Part shown: positions 38,932 to 50,627 of the stretch, piece by piece
Numbering within the stretch: the stretch's first letter is position 1
Layout: the number at the start of each line of letters is the position of its first letter
Assembly (NCBI RefSeq): GCF_021917145.1
Contig: NW_025813779.1
Span: 1-64,000, forward strand
Direction of reading: 5' to 3'
DNA: 64,000 nt
DNA from: Hypomesus transpacificus
Lineage: Eukaryota > Chordata > Actinopteri > Osmeriformes > Osmeridae
The notes under the pieces: generated by a model
What the model saw: the letters and a program-made list of their open reading frames with translations, nothing else
What the model was told of the DNA's origin: nothing
The model's database searches: none
Program-made: the position numbers and the translations under genes

Positions 38932-40341
38932 CACAGACAAGCTCATAATGATGTGTGTGTCTCTGTGTATCAGACATCCTTTCAGACAGAGCTGGGTCAA
39001 GCTCTGGACCTCATGACGGCTCCTCCCGGCCAGATCGACCTCAACAGATTCACGATGGAAAGGTGAGGCAGGGAGCCTGGGCTGAACCACGAGGGGACTG
39101 GACATAGAACAGGATTGAGGTCTTTAGAACTGAAATGTACTGATGTGTCGCTAACATGTTGGAATTTATTTGGGGCTAAAACCCACATTGTCTTTTCTCT
39201 CTCCATTTCTCTCTCTCAGATACAAAGCAATCGTCAAGTACAAGACTGCCTTTTACTCCTTCTATCTCCCTGTGGCGGCTGCTATGTACATGGTGAGTGT
39301 CTGACATTAATGGACCTGTAACTACAATAGTATAGGTAACAGTATAGATGTACCAGCTCACAATCTGAATCAGCTTTATTCGCTAAGTTTGCACAAACAA
39401 GAAATGTACTATGGTAGGAAGGCGTATTCAGTAAACATATCAGAGTTTTAAATATAAAATATAAATTGTAGAGCTTGGTGTTTTAACTGTGTCTTGTGCT
39501 GTGGGTCTGCAGGCAGGGATTCAGAGCGAAGAGGAACACAACAACGCCAAGCACATTTTACTGGAGATGGGAGAGTTCTTCCAGATACAGGTGAAACACC
39601 ACCGCTAGCATGACCCGCTTCCTTGAACTCCTGCAGTAAAAGGCCAGCCAAGGTTTAGCGGTGTTCTGTCTACTACAAGCATTTGTGTTTTTGACGATGC
39701 TTTGCCGTTGCCAGGACGACTACCTGGATTGCTACGGCGACCCTGCGGTGACAGGGAAGATTGGTACAGACATTCAGGACAACAAGTGCAGCTGGCTGGT
39801 TGTCACGGCGCTGGGGGTCATGACCTCAGAGCAGAGGGCAGAGCTGGAGGTGAGTGAGGCGACATCACACACCTCCTCTCGTAGCATTAGGCTCCTAATG
39901 CTACGCTAATGACACAGCATCACATCCTGTCCATTCCAACATGCCCTGTGTGATAGGCCATGTGAATAGGCTTATAGGCATGTATTATTAATGTATCAGT
40001 GAGCATGCGAATTAATGACTCGTCTCTCCTCTGTGGGACATGGGGTTCCTTGCTCGACATTGATGCAGCCTTAAACTTCATTCATGAAAACACTCAAGTT
40101 TTCAGGATGAGGACTGAACATTTTAATACTGTCCCCTCAGTCGTGTTACGGTCGCCATGACGACGCCAGCGTGGAGAAGGTCCAGGCGTTGTACGACACC
40201 CTTCAGATGCCGGCTCTCTACCGCCAGCACGAAGATGACAGTTACCAGCGATTACAGAAGCTGATCGCGCTTCATGCCCAGAAGCTGCCCCATGCTGTCT
40301 TCATCAACTTCGCCAAGAAAATCTACAAAAGGAACAAGTGA
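37106..40341 (+). CDS. fdps: farnesyl diphosphate synthase
   Basis: Condenses dimethylallyl then geranyl diphosphate with isopentenyl diphosphate to make farnesyl diphosphate for sterols, dolichol and protein prenylation. Ten exons: 37106-37108 (ATG alone), 37528-37680, 38069-38209, 38388-38468, 38678-38800, 38974-39062, 39220-39292, 39513-39590, 39715-39849, 40141-40341; 358 aa, phases consistent. First Asp-rich motif DDIMD (108-112) is preceded by FF at 103-104, the chain-length signature of farnesyl synthases. The second is DDYLD (248-252) followed by [15 protein letters not shown]. It ends AKKIYKRNK. The N terminus is the short cytosolic/peroxisomal form; a mitochondrial leader from an upstream start was not seen. 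The single-codon first exon is inferred from ATG|GTAAGG and could be wrong if translation starts elsewhere. Confidence 0.95.
37807..38016. mobile_element. 210-bp hAT-type MITE with 8-bp target duplication, fdps intron 2
   Basis: Terminal inverted repeats of about 55 bp begin CAGAGGTCTTCCACCCTGGT on one side and CAGAGGTCTTCTACCCGGGT on the other strand, with only a few mismatches. The flanks are CCTTAAAC at 37799-37806 and CCTTAAAC at 38017-38024. An exact 8-bp duplication and CA..TG ends are diagnostic of hAT transposition. No coding capacity. Confidence 0.92.
38475..38625. repeat. (CTGC)n(CTGT)n(CTGC)n(CTGT)n tetranucleotide repeat, fdps intron 4
   Basis: Blocks of CTGC and CTGT alternate twice in a mirrored arrangement directly after the exon 4 donor. 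Confidence 0.95.
38868..38932. repeat. poly-C and (CA)n in fdps intron 5
   Basis: About 20 C followed by about 20 CA dinucleotides. Confidence 0.9.
39366..39420. repeat. dispersed fish repeat fragment, fdps intron 7
   Basis: AATCAGCTTTATTCGCTAAG followed by TTTGCACAAACAAGAAATGT matches in form a very common teleost repeat (TTTATTGGCCAAGTTTG...ACAAGGAAT). Family not determined. Confidence 0.5.
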
Positions 40342-41158
40342 AGTTTCCTGTTAGCGCTACAGCCTATCAGGACTGGACAGGGAGTCTGACATTGATCTGG
40401 GCCCATTTAGGTCCCTATTACCTCTCCTTGACTCCACAGATATTTGATTTAAGAGAGACTTATGTGCCGTAGAGCTAGGTAGCATCCTAATCGTAGGTGT
40501 TGAGGGCGATTGGAAGGAGGTAGAGATGGAAATGGAACTAGTCCTTAAAACGCTTAAGAAGCCTCAGCTCTGCTTCAGAAAGGAGCTTTGAAGCCTCAGC
40601 TGCTTCAGAGAGGAGCTGTCCACTCTGGAATCCTATGGATTGTACACGTTCCGCCAGATCAGAGGAATAGCCTAATCCTTTTTTGGTTGATGGATGCGAT
40701 GATGCCTTGTATTCGTTGCTGTTCCTGTTCACTAGCATGTTGCCGTGCCGACACTGCATGTTGCCGTGCCGACACTGCATGTTGCCGTACCGACACTGCT
40801 GTAAAGATCTGACACGGGAGCCACAGGGTCAGTGTCTGGATTCTGTGCTGTGGGACAAAACCGTGTTCTGTTTCAATTATGTACCCATGTCTGCCATGTT
40901 GTTGATATTATTAGAAAACATATTTTTCTGTCGTTTTAAGTCTTTCACCAACTCTAGCCCGAGGTGTTCTAAGAATTGCAATAATAATTTTAAAAGGACG
41001 CCTGTAATCCACATACAGTGTTTTGGGGTTATTTTAAAATTAAAGGACTTTTTCCTGTCTCATCCGTACGCACACACACTTTTTAAGCTTCTCTATGTTA
41101 AGTCTAATTTAAATATGCATATATACCTGTTGAGACTGCATGTCATTGCTTTAATAAA
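40342..41158 (+). other. fdps: fdps 3' UTR
   Basis: No further coding exon; contains a short repeat CATGTTGCCGTGCCGACACTG, copied three times near 40736-40800, and ends at AATAAA 41153-41158. Confidence 0.7.
41153..41158 (+). terminator. fdps: polyadenylation signal AATAAA of fdps
   Basis: TTTAATAAAGAAAC context about 810 bases past the stop codon. Confidence 0.7.
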
Positions 41159-42978
41159 GAAACTATCCCAAAATCTGTGAGTTTGGATGCAAAATGTTTT
41201 TGCAATTTGTGAACAATTCAAGAATAAATTATACTGCAATGGAGGGGGACCAAAATCTATGGGAAATGGTGGTATATTTTAAAATGTTCCTTTTCAGGCA
41301 ATCTTTTCTTCGAATGAGGAAAAGGGGAGCGGGCTGGGAACATGGGGAGGATGTACTGGTGAGGTAGGACAGAGGTGTGGTTACTGGTCTGTCGAAGGGG
41401 CGGGGGCGATGACGAGGAAGAGGAGGTGGTCGCGAGAGGAGATGCTCTCGCTATATCTTGGAATCATTTCTCGGTTGGAGGGGTCGCGGCGCTCGCATCC
41501 GAGACGGATTCTTACATCTCCATCTTTTAAACTACACTGACGGTGAGTACGTTCTTTTTACTTTGGTCTTTTTTTCTTTAATAGCCTACATTACCTTGTA
41601 CATTTAATTCGACTACATTTCACAAGATCCACTGACCCTGAGATCATCATCATTAGGATGTCTTTGATTTGGCTGTTGCCCAAGGAACAATTATTCATTA
41701 CATTCAAGAATTTATTAGATTTTATATTTTTATAGGCCTTATTTCAATAGGCCACACTGGATAAAAGCGGGGGTGGTGGATATGTTTGGGCGCTGCGGCT
41801 TGGGGTATAGGCTACTACCTATATCCAGCCCCCCCTCCCCGCTCCCTGTCTCCATCAGCTCTATTGGATCGATAAATCCGGTGGTAAATACTGAAGATAC
41901 GCCTGATAGGAAAGTGTTTCTTTTTTGCGGTATATTGGCTGTACAGTTATTGCTTTTTTCAAGATTTCTCGTGCATAACTACAGACTTGATTTAGGCCCG
42001 AAATAAGCGCTTTTTGGTCGTGATTTACAGTATATTTACGGCCGTTTGATGTGAAGGGCACCGAGGAATATGAGCAGTATAGCCTACGGTGGATGTGCCT
42101 TAAAAAGACAGACTCGCTGTTAGTCACTGCGCTGCCGCTTGGTTATTTTCTGCTCTAGTTGTTCTAGAATATACTCGTATGTTTATGCGTCCTAGAATGT
42201 CTAAACACTATATTGAATGTCATCTTAAAGTTTCCCGTTATCAATGTATTTATCTACGACAGTATACCAAAGCAGTGAGAATGTGTGTCCGTATTTGTGT
42301 GTATAACAGAAAGAAAAACACTATAGAGAGAGAGAGAGATGTGAAAATGATAGTGGGGGAGACGGAATCATGAATATACATAGAGAAAGACACTTCACAT
42401 TAAATCTCTTCTGAAGGCTGTGCCTTCATGGCTCAATTGAGCGGAATCTCAAGGCTAAGATGCTGAGGGATGTTGGTAATTGTTAATTAGTTGAAACTAT
42501 TTTTTTTGTGGAGATCTCAGCTGACATTTGGCAGAGGGAGGGTGTGTGTGTATGTGTGTTTATGTTGGCTCGTGCGTTTAGGGAGTTTGGAAAGGAGAGA
42601 GGGAGAGGAGGAAGAAAAAAAAGAAAACAAAGATTTAGATCCAGCCGCTCCCAGCACTTAAATTACGTCGCTCTAAGAAAGCCCAGTTTGATGAAGGGTC
42701 CAAGGGATGGGTTCAACTTCAAAGATTTAATAATATTTAAAATTTGAGCAGAACAAGAACGAGGTGTCTTGTGCCGATTAAGGAACATGGTGAAGTAGCG
42801 TCCAGTCTCCGCTGACTCCTGTTTCTCGTTTGATGTTTCAGGACCGTTGGACTCGTGCCAGGATGTGACTGCCATGGCCTGTCTCGGTTTGGATCCTTCC
42901 AGTCTTTAGATAGAAAACCCAGTCCAGGTTTCTATAGCAACAGAAATAACTGACGGTTGCAAAAGTAAAGTTTCCGCA
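41159..42978 (+). promoter_or_regulatory. rusc1: rusc1 promoter, 5' UTR exon and leader intron
   Basis: A GC-rich stretch at 41320-41540 ends in a good donor (ACTGACG|GTGAGTAC, junction after 41542). The next acceptor is GATGTTTCAG|GACC with exon start 42842. The leader from 42842 to 42978 contains two short upstream open frames: ATG TGA at about 42862 and a 12-codon frame from about 42873. Nothing else is recognisable in the intron between. Confidence 0.5.
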
Positions 42979-45900
42979 ATGCACTCCTCCCGCGCCGCGC
43001 AGCCAATGAGGCCTCGACGATTCGACACAAGCAGAAGAACCAACACCAGCGTGGAACCGAAGCCCCATGGCCCGGGTTTCCGGAGGGAAGATAAAAACAT
43101 GAACACCCTCTCCACTTCCTCGCCACGTCGACCTACCAAGGTGCCCCCAGAGTCTTCCAGGGTGAAGGTGGGGGCCCAGGCACGTGTGCCTGCGGTTCAG
43201 TCTAGACTGGGCCTACTGAAGCACACCTCGGGCCCTGCCACCAAGCCCAAACCCAAGAGCGTCCGTGCGGCAGCGGTGTCTAACGTAGCTCCTCCCCCTC
43301 CTCCTCCTCTTCCTGTCCTGGATCCTAACTGTAACGAGCCCAGCCTGCCTTGTCTGTGCTGTGATGGCCGCTCCCCACAGGACAACAACAGCATGTTCAA
43401 CCACAACCACAACAACAACAACACAATCTCTATCAGACATCAACTCAAGCTCCAGCCTCCTCCTCCACCCCCACCCCTGAGGCAGGAGGGTTCAGGGGTC
43501 AAGGCCCAAGCCCAGCCCCAGGCCAGCCCCGCCCAGCCCCAGCCACCAGATGCCTCCTCCCCCCCTGCTGCTCTGGAACTGGAGGTACAGAAAGTAAAGG
43601 AGAGCTCGAACGTGGACAACAAGACTGAGGAAGAGGAGGAGGAGGAGGAAGGCAGCGTGGACGTTGATATCGAGGTTGATGTGGACGAAGACGACGATGA
43701 AGAGGAGGGAGTTGATGATGACGATGAAGATGATGATGACACGCTTGTCCCCTCGTGCTGTGACTGTCCTCCCTCCCTGTTGGACTTCTCTCTCTCCTCC
43801 TCCACCTCTTCCTCCTCCACCTCCATCAGCTCCTGCTCCGATCTGGAGCTGGACTGCTCAGATCTCTCCATGTCTCTCTCCTGTTCCCAGACGCACTCTG
43901 ATCTCTCTATCGCCCTCTCACCCCAGGATCATGCGTTGGCTCGGGATCCTGAATGCTACCCTTCTTCTAGTTCGCCCTCCACCCTGCCTCTTCAGGTCTC
44001 AGACCCCACCTCTCTCTGCTCTGCGTCGCGTTCCCCCCCTCCCCTCTGCTCCCCCGACGAGGGGTACCCCTCCGCCCCTGCCTCCCCTTCGTCCGACTAC
44101 CTGGGAATCAAAGGCCAGGCAGGGCATCTGGGTTCAGGGGTCACTAAACTGGGCTTAATGGACTTCCTGGAATCGATGGGAGAGTTCGGAAAGATGGAAC
44201 GCTTCAGTCAGGTGATCCAGGTGGCCCGCTGGGACCTGGATGGGGATCCCTCGGGAGACCTGCTGAGGGATCGACTGGATCACCTGGATCGTCTAGAGAA
44301 GGTCAACAGACAGGTTAAGCTGGCCCACATTACCAGGCTCCACGAGAAGGGTCTGGATCTGGCCGACCTGGAGGAGCCGGATTTCTCCGATGTTTTAGAC
44401 GAGATGGGGAACGTTGACATTCCCTGGAAGCTGTACAAAAGACGATCGTTGGGAGATTCCCAGGAGTTCTCCGATGCTGGGGTGGACCTCACAGCCCCTT
44501 CAGACACTGAAGAGACCCTGGCTTCAGACACTGAGGAGACCCTGGCTTCAGACTCTCAGACTCCGTCTCCCGCGGAGCCTCCCCCTAGACCTCCCAAACC
44601 ACCGGCCCGCCACGCCAGCGTGAGCTCCGGCCTCCACACCTACATTAACATCAGCCGAGAGCCCTCCTCCATCTGCTCCTCACCCAGCCCCATCCTCTCC
44701 ACCTTCTCCCCGACCTCCCCCTCCCCCTCTTTCTCCACCTTCAGGTGTGAGAAGCCCCTGCCCCCGTCTCCCCCATCCATTCCTCCTCTCCCGGTCTCTC
44801 AGCCCATCCCTTACTTCTCCCTCTATGCTGGCCCTCCTCCTCCCTCCATTCCCTCCCTCGTCCCCCCCATCCCCCCCCCTAGGAGGCGACACCTCGCCCG
44901 CAAGGAGGCGCAGAGGCTGGCTGCTCTCCAAGCAGAACAGGAAAAGACCCCCTTCTGCCTGCCCCCTCCAACCTCACGTCCCCCTCCTCTCCCCCCTCAC
45001 CCAGTCATCTCCATCTCCACCTCCTCCCCCCCTGCCGTCCCTCCCCCACCAGCCCTGCCTCCTCCTCCCTCCTTCCATGCCTTAGATGTAGAGATCAGGA
45101 AGCTTCTGATGCTGGCTGGACTGACCCAAGCAGAGCTTCAGAAGCTGAGTCCAGAGCTGGGGGTCTGTGTTGGGGGACTGGAGGAGCAGGAAGAGGGCCT
45201 TAAGCTTCACCTGAGCAGACCTGGAGAGCCACAGGAACGAGGGACCCCTAGAAGGGAGGACAGAAAGGGGGAGGAGGAATATGATATAGGTGGGATGACT
45301 TTGGATGAATGGAGAGATGGAGGAAAGTTAGATGTGGAAAGTCATAGAGGGATGTACGCCCTCGGAGAAGCAGAAGAAGAAGAAGCCAAGAAGGAGGAGA
45401 GCAGGAGTCCACTTCGGACCACCTCCTTTACCGAGATGGCGAAGAGAAGGAACAGAAGAAGTGGGTTCGGGGCCCCTGAACCGTCCTATTGCACTGGCCT
45501 CAGTAATGCTGCTGATAAGAAAGCTACAAACATGACCTTTGGGACTTTCAGTTACTCCCCTGTGTTCTCGGATCCCCCTCCCCCTCCTCCTCCACGACCT
45601 TTACCCCCAGTCCCCCCCACCCTGCCTCCTATCAAAGTCTGCACCCTCACTGCCAACTCCTTCAGACCTGACCGATTTGATTGGCTGATGGCGTTTTCAC
45701 CCGACGGGGAAACGCCACCACTCCCCCCGAGAAAACATGAGCTGGTGAGTCCACCGACGAAGACAACCTCCCCGAAGACCACAACATCCCCGAAGACCAC
45801 AACCTCCCCGAAGACCACAACCTCTCCGAAGACCACAACCTCCCCGAAGACCACATCCTCATCAGGGTCTACCTCAGGTAGGGGGTCAGGGTCAGGGTCA

Positions 45901-46359
45901 AATGTGACAACCTTCAAGGAGCTGCGTAACCGTAGCAAGACCAGCTTCCCCCCCACTCAGATCATAACCGACCCAGACCCCGACCCCAACATCATCACCC
46001 CTGACCCTGACATACTCTACAACCTCAAATGGAGGAGGGAGAAGACGGACGGGGACGATGTCCAATGGGAGTACACCTCCCAGGCTCAGGCCGTCTTCAT
46101 GAACCCGCCCCCTCTCACCTCATTGGCTGCCCTCAGAGAAATGTTCCAAAAAGAGGATGATGACATTGGACAACCCGAAGTGCGTCCATCACAGAAGATT
46201 GGGTGCTCAGCCAGCGAGGGGGACCTGTGGATGAGGGGGCTAGAGAGAGAAGGGGATGGACAGATGAGGGAGGAGGAGGAAAGAGAAGGAGATGAAGAGA
46301 TGGAGGTGAGAGGAAGAGCGGATGGAGGAAGAACACTGGAGTCCAGAACCACAGGTGAG

Positions 46360-46391
<32 letters not shown>

Positions 46392-46529
46392 ATGATGATG
46401 GTGGTGATGATGATGATGATGATGATGGTGATGATGGTGGTGATGATGATGATGATGGTGGTGATGATGATGATGATGGTGGTGATGATGATGGTGATGA
46501 TGATGGTGGTGATTGTGGTGATGATGATG

Positions 46530-46586
<57 letters not shown>

Positions 46587-49500
46587 GTGGTGGTGATGAT
46601 GGTGTTCAGTAGTACGCCTCTAATAGTGAAGGTAGTGCCATAAGATTACGATGATGACGATTTTGAGCAAATAACAGGATTTGAGCAGGTGGAAATTTTG
46701 AAACGTTACATTTCCTAATGTCACTCCATAGAAAGCTGTCTGTGAAGCAAATTAGTTCTCTTTTTGAGAGATAATGGGCACCTACTGACAGGAAATGGTG
46801 CACGACCACTTTCTGTCAAAAAATACATATAGAAAGAAAGCAACAGATGGAGATAGACGAAGACATTGAGAGATGGGGTTCACTTTTGAACTCATTCTTT
46901 TTCAGTGCAGGCCAAAAAAAGTTACGTATGAAAAAATTGAGATGGGAAGATAGATGATGATTATAGAGAGAGAGAGAGAGAGAGGAGGTGATGTGAGGAG
47001 AATAGATACGGGAATCGCTACCAGCTGTTTCCTGTGGACATGGTGATCTGGGTGTGATGTCATCGCTGCCTTATTCAATTATTCATCCACTGTGCAGACC
47101 AGGGTGGGGGGTAAGGGAGCGTTCATTTAGCTCTCCTGCTCCATCTCTCCATCCCTGCGTGCCCTCCAGTTCTCTCCATCTTCCCGTCCGCACGCCTCTC
47201 TCTCTCACACCTACCTGTGGGTTTCATTTCCGTCCTCTCCTCTCTCATGTCTTTTGGTCTTACTTTGACGATCTGACCCCGTTCTGCCCCCCCCCCCCTG
47301 TCAGTGTATCTTCTCATTTTGGTGAGTCATTTATGCTGCTTTCCTCCATCTCCTCCTTCCTCTCTTCTGCCCTTGACCTAACCCTTGAATGTTTCTCCTC
47401 TCCTCTCCATCTCTGGTCTCTCTGCTGGGCGTGTCTTCCAGAGGCACATCAAACTCATATCATATTTCCGTAACTCGTTTTCAACCTGTGTACAGAAGCC
47501 TTGTGGTTTGTGTGTGACTTTGACACAACAGTAAGGTACACCTAGTAGTCTTCTAACAAATCTGTGTCAATAAGTCTAGGGCTAATGCAATGAACATATC
47601 TTGATGTGGTTGAACCTAGTTTTCCTATGGTCTTTGAGACACGTTCAAAGAGGTTAAGTGTGTATATTCAAGTGTGTGTGCAACACTCCAAGCTGTTGAT
47701 GTTCTCCCAGGAGAGTGTTTGTTCCATGAGAAACTAAAGCATGCGCTCTTATTACCGGGCAACCTTCACCACTTCACCACCGTCTCTGTCAGGAAGCCGA
47801 AGGTAGTGTACACCTTTAAGAAAAAAAGGGGGCGGGACTCCCTATGTGACCAATGACAGAGAGTTAGTGCCAGAAAAACAGGAAGTGCTATAGTTGGGCT
47901 GTGTTTGAAAGACAATAAGCTCCACACAAGACAAGACGAGACAAGGTATGGTGATAATTTAACTTGAAGCTTTAAACCAGTCACGTTACACCAAAAGTGT
48001 GGTGTTAACAGTAACAAATGTGGAGTGAAGTGAAGAGCAGAACAGTGCGACTGCAGTAACAGAACTCTGAAGACTGACTCAGCATAACACTGTACTGAAG
48101 CCCTGGAGAGGGAGAGGAAGGAGGGGGGGAGGGATGGGGGAGAGAGAGAGGGAACGAGAGAGAGGTGATTCAGAGGTGATACCTGCTGCATTGTATCACC
48201 GGAGAAACCCTGCTCATGACAGGAGCTGGTTTAACAAGGTGTAGAAGGGAGGAGGCTGGAGGTGTTTTAGAGACTGAAACTACAAGCTGCCAGGGACACC
48301 AGGGAATCACAGAATGTATATCATGTTGTTGCTATAGGAAGTGTACTTCAGTTATCTAGACCTCTTAAACTCAGAACTTTGACTACGGCTCATAACTCGC
48401 CTCCATTGACTGTTATGCACTGTGGGTATCTGTGTGTGTGTGTTGGACCAGACATTCAGACCTGTGGTCGTGTTGATATTGCATTACTGCATGTTTTCTC
48501 AAGAGTTCTGCCGGTTTACATTCATGAATCTGCATTCTTCTATCGTCGGACACTAACATTTTCTCATCTTTCTCTCTCCTTCCCATTTATTTGCTACGTT
48601 GGTTTTATTTTTTACTCCTTTCATTCTTTCTCACCGTTCTGTTGACTTAAACGTTTGGCTTTGCTTCCCCTCCGCCTCCCCCCTCCCTGCTTCCCCTGCC
48701 CCCCTGCCCCCCTCACCCCCCTCGCCTGCCCCTCCTCCCCCCTCCCTGCCGCCCCTGCCCTGCCTCCACGGCTTCTGGGCGAGCAGTGTCCTCGCCCCCT
48801 CTGTCCCTCGCCCGCGCCCACCCCCAGCCCTACCCCTACTTCCTGCACTCCGCCTTCCCCCGCTACCGGCCAGGCTTCTGCAACATCCCACCCAGACCAG
48901 AGGCCACGCCCCTTCCCCCTGCGGAGGCCGAACCCCGAGCTAGGCCCCCCAGCCCGTCCCCCTCCCCTCCCCACGGCGTCCCAGACTCAGGGGATCACCA
49001 TGGGAGCAGGTCTGGAGGCAGGGCTGGAGGCAGGTCTGGAGGCAGATCTGGGTACAGCCCTGACTCTGACTCCAAGAGCGATGAAGGCTTAGACTCACTC
49101 AGTTACGGAGGCGACTTCCAGAGAAACATAGACTCGGTGTATCGCTACGTAAACGACTCTCAAACAAAAGCAGACAGGGACCATGGCTTTGGCTGTGACT
49201 CCGTCAGTAACTTTGGCTGTGACTCCGTCAGTAACTTTGACTCGCTGTACGTGGCTGACTCTGACAGACCCCCTCCCGCCCACACGGACGTGCAAACACC
49301 TGGCGGCTGCACCACCCCGTATAAAAACATGGAAGCCATGTTGACGTATGCACACACACGCACTGTGGGTGTTGAACACACAGACTCACCCTCAAACACA
49401 CTCGCTCACTCTGCTTACGGGGACAGTTCGCACTCACAGCTCACACACAGCTCCTCTCAGCTGGACAGGACCCGCAGCATGACCAGGGCTTGTAAAGACC

Positions 49501-49829
49501 TCCCACCCCTGCCCACATGCTACCTCTACCATCCCAGGAACTGCCCCCTGCACCGGGGCGCCCCTCCCCGCCTCTCCCCCATCGGCGCTCTGTCCCCCCC
49601 TCTGCGCTCCGGTGCTCCCCCTCCTGGTCTGGAGGGCTCCCGTCTAGGCTCTCCCCTCTTCCCCCGCTCACACACCCTCCCTGCCCTGGCTGCCCCCCTC
49701 TACTACCCCTACCTGTACCCGCCCATCCCCCCCAGGAAGCCCCCTGCCCCCCCGACACTCAACCAGGCTCCACCGCTGCCCTGTGCGCTGAGTAAGAACT
49801 CTCTCTTGTCTCTCTCTCTCTCTCTCTCT

Positions 49830-49892
<63 letters not shown>

Positions 49893-50551
49893 CACCCCCT
49901 CGGTCGGTCACTCTGTCTGTCTAACATCCTGCTCGCTTGCCTGTCTGTCTGTCTGTCTGTCTGCCTGTCTGTCTGGGCTGAATAGGGGCCTTTCCATGTC
50001 GTCTCTCCTGTTTGTGCAGATCTGAAGGAGCTGGATAGGTGTGAGTCAGGTGGCAGAAGCTCCCTGGACCCTGCTGCACTCAGCACGGTTCCCTCAGATC
50101 TGCACAGGACAGGAGAAGCTTGGGACTCTCTTAGGCTGATCGTGTTTCTCAGTCTGTCTGCCTCTGTGGCCTGTCTGTCTGTCTGTCTGCCTCTGTGGCC
50201 TGTCTGTCTGTCTGTCTGTCTGTCTGTAGACATCCATGTTGTCTGTCTAGTTGTGTTGATATTGCATGTGTGTTTAAATGAACATGGTTTCCATACATAA
50301 CCTAGATAAGTTCATGGCTTCTTCACTGATAGTGTGTGTGCTACTGGCCACGGTCCAGGCTTGAAACTAACCCAGTCTTGAGTGTATAAATGTTACAGCT
50401 ACATTTATATACCTGATCTGTGTTGTAGGATGAAGGCCAAACTAAGATTTAAATGTGCTTATCGTACTGAAACCTGTCTTGCATGTGTTTTGGTTTCTGT
50501 TTGAGGTTTGTGTTCATACTGTAGGATCTCTCCCCCCCCCCCAGGACCTCA

Positions 50552-50627
<76 letters not shown>

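Noticed and set aside
47766-48191. 141-aa minus-strand frame in rusc1 intron 1
   Set aside because: No recognisable protein, no splice-site pairing and a hydrophobic/Ser-rich composition partly from a GGGAGAGAG tract.
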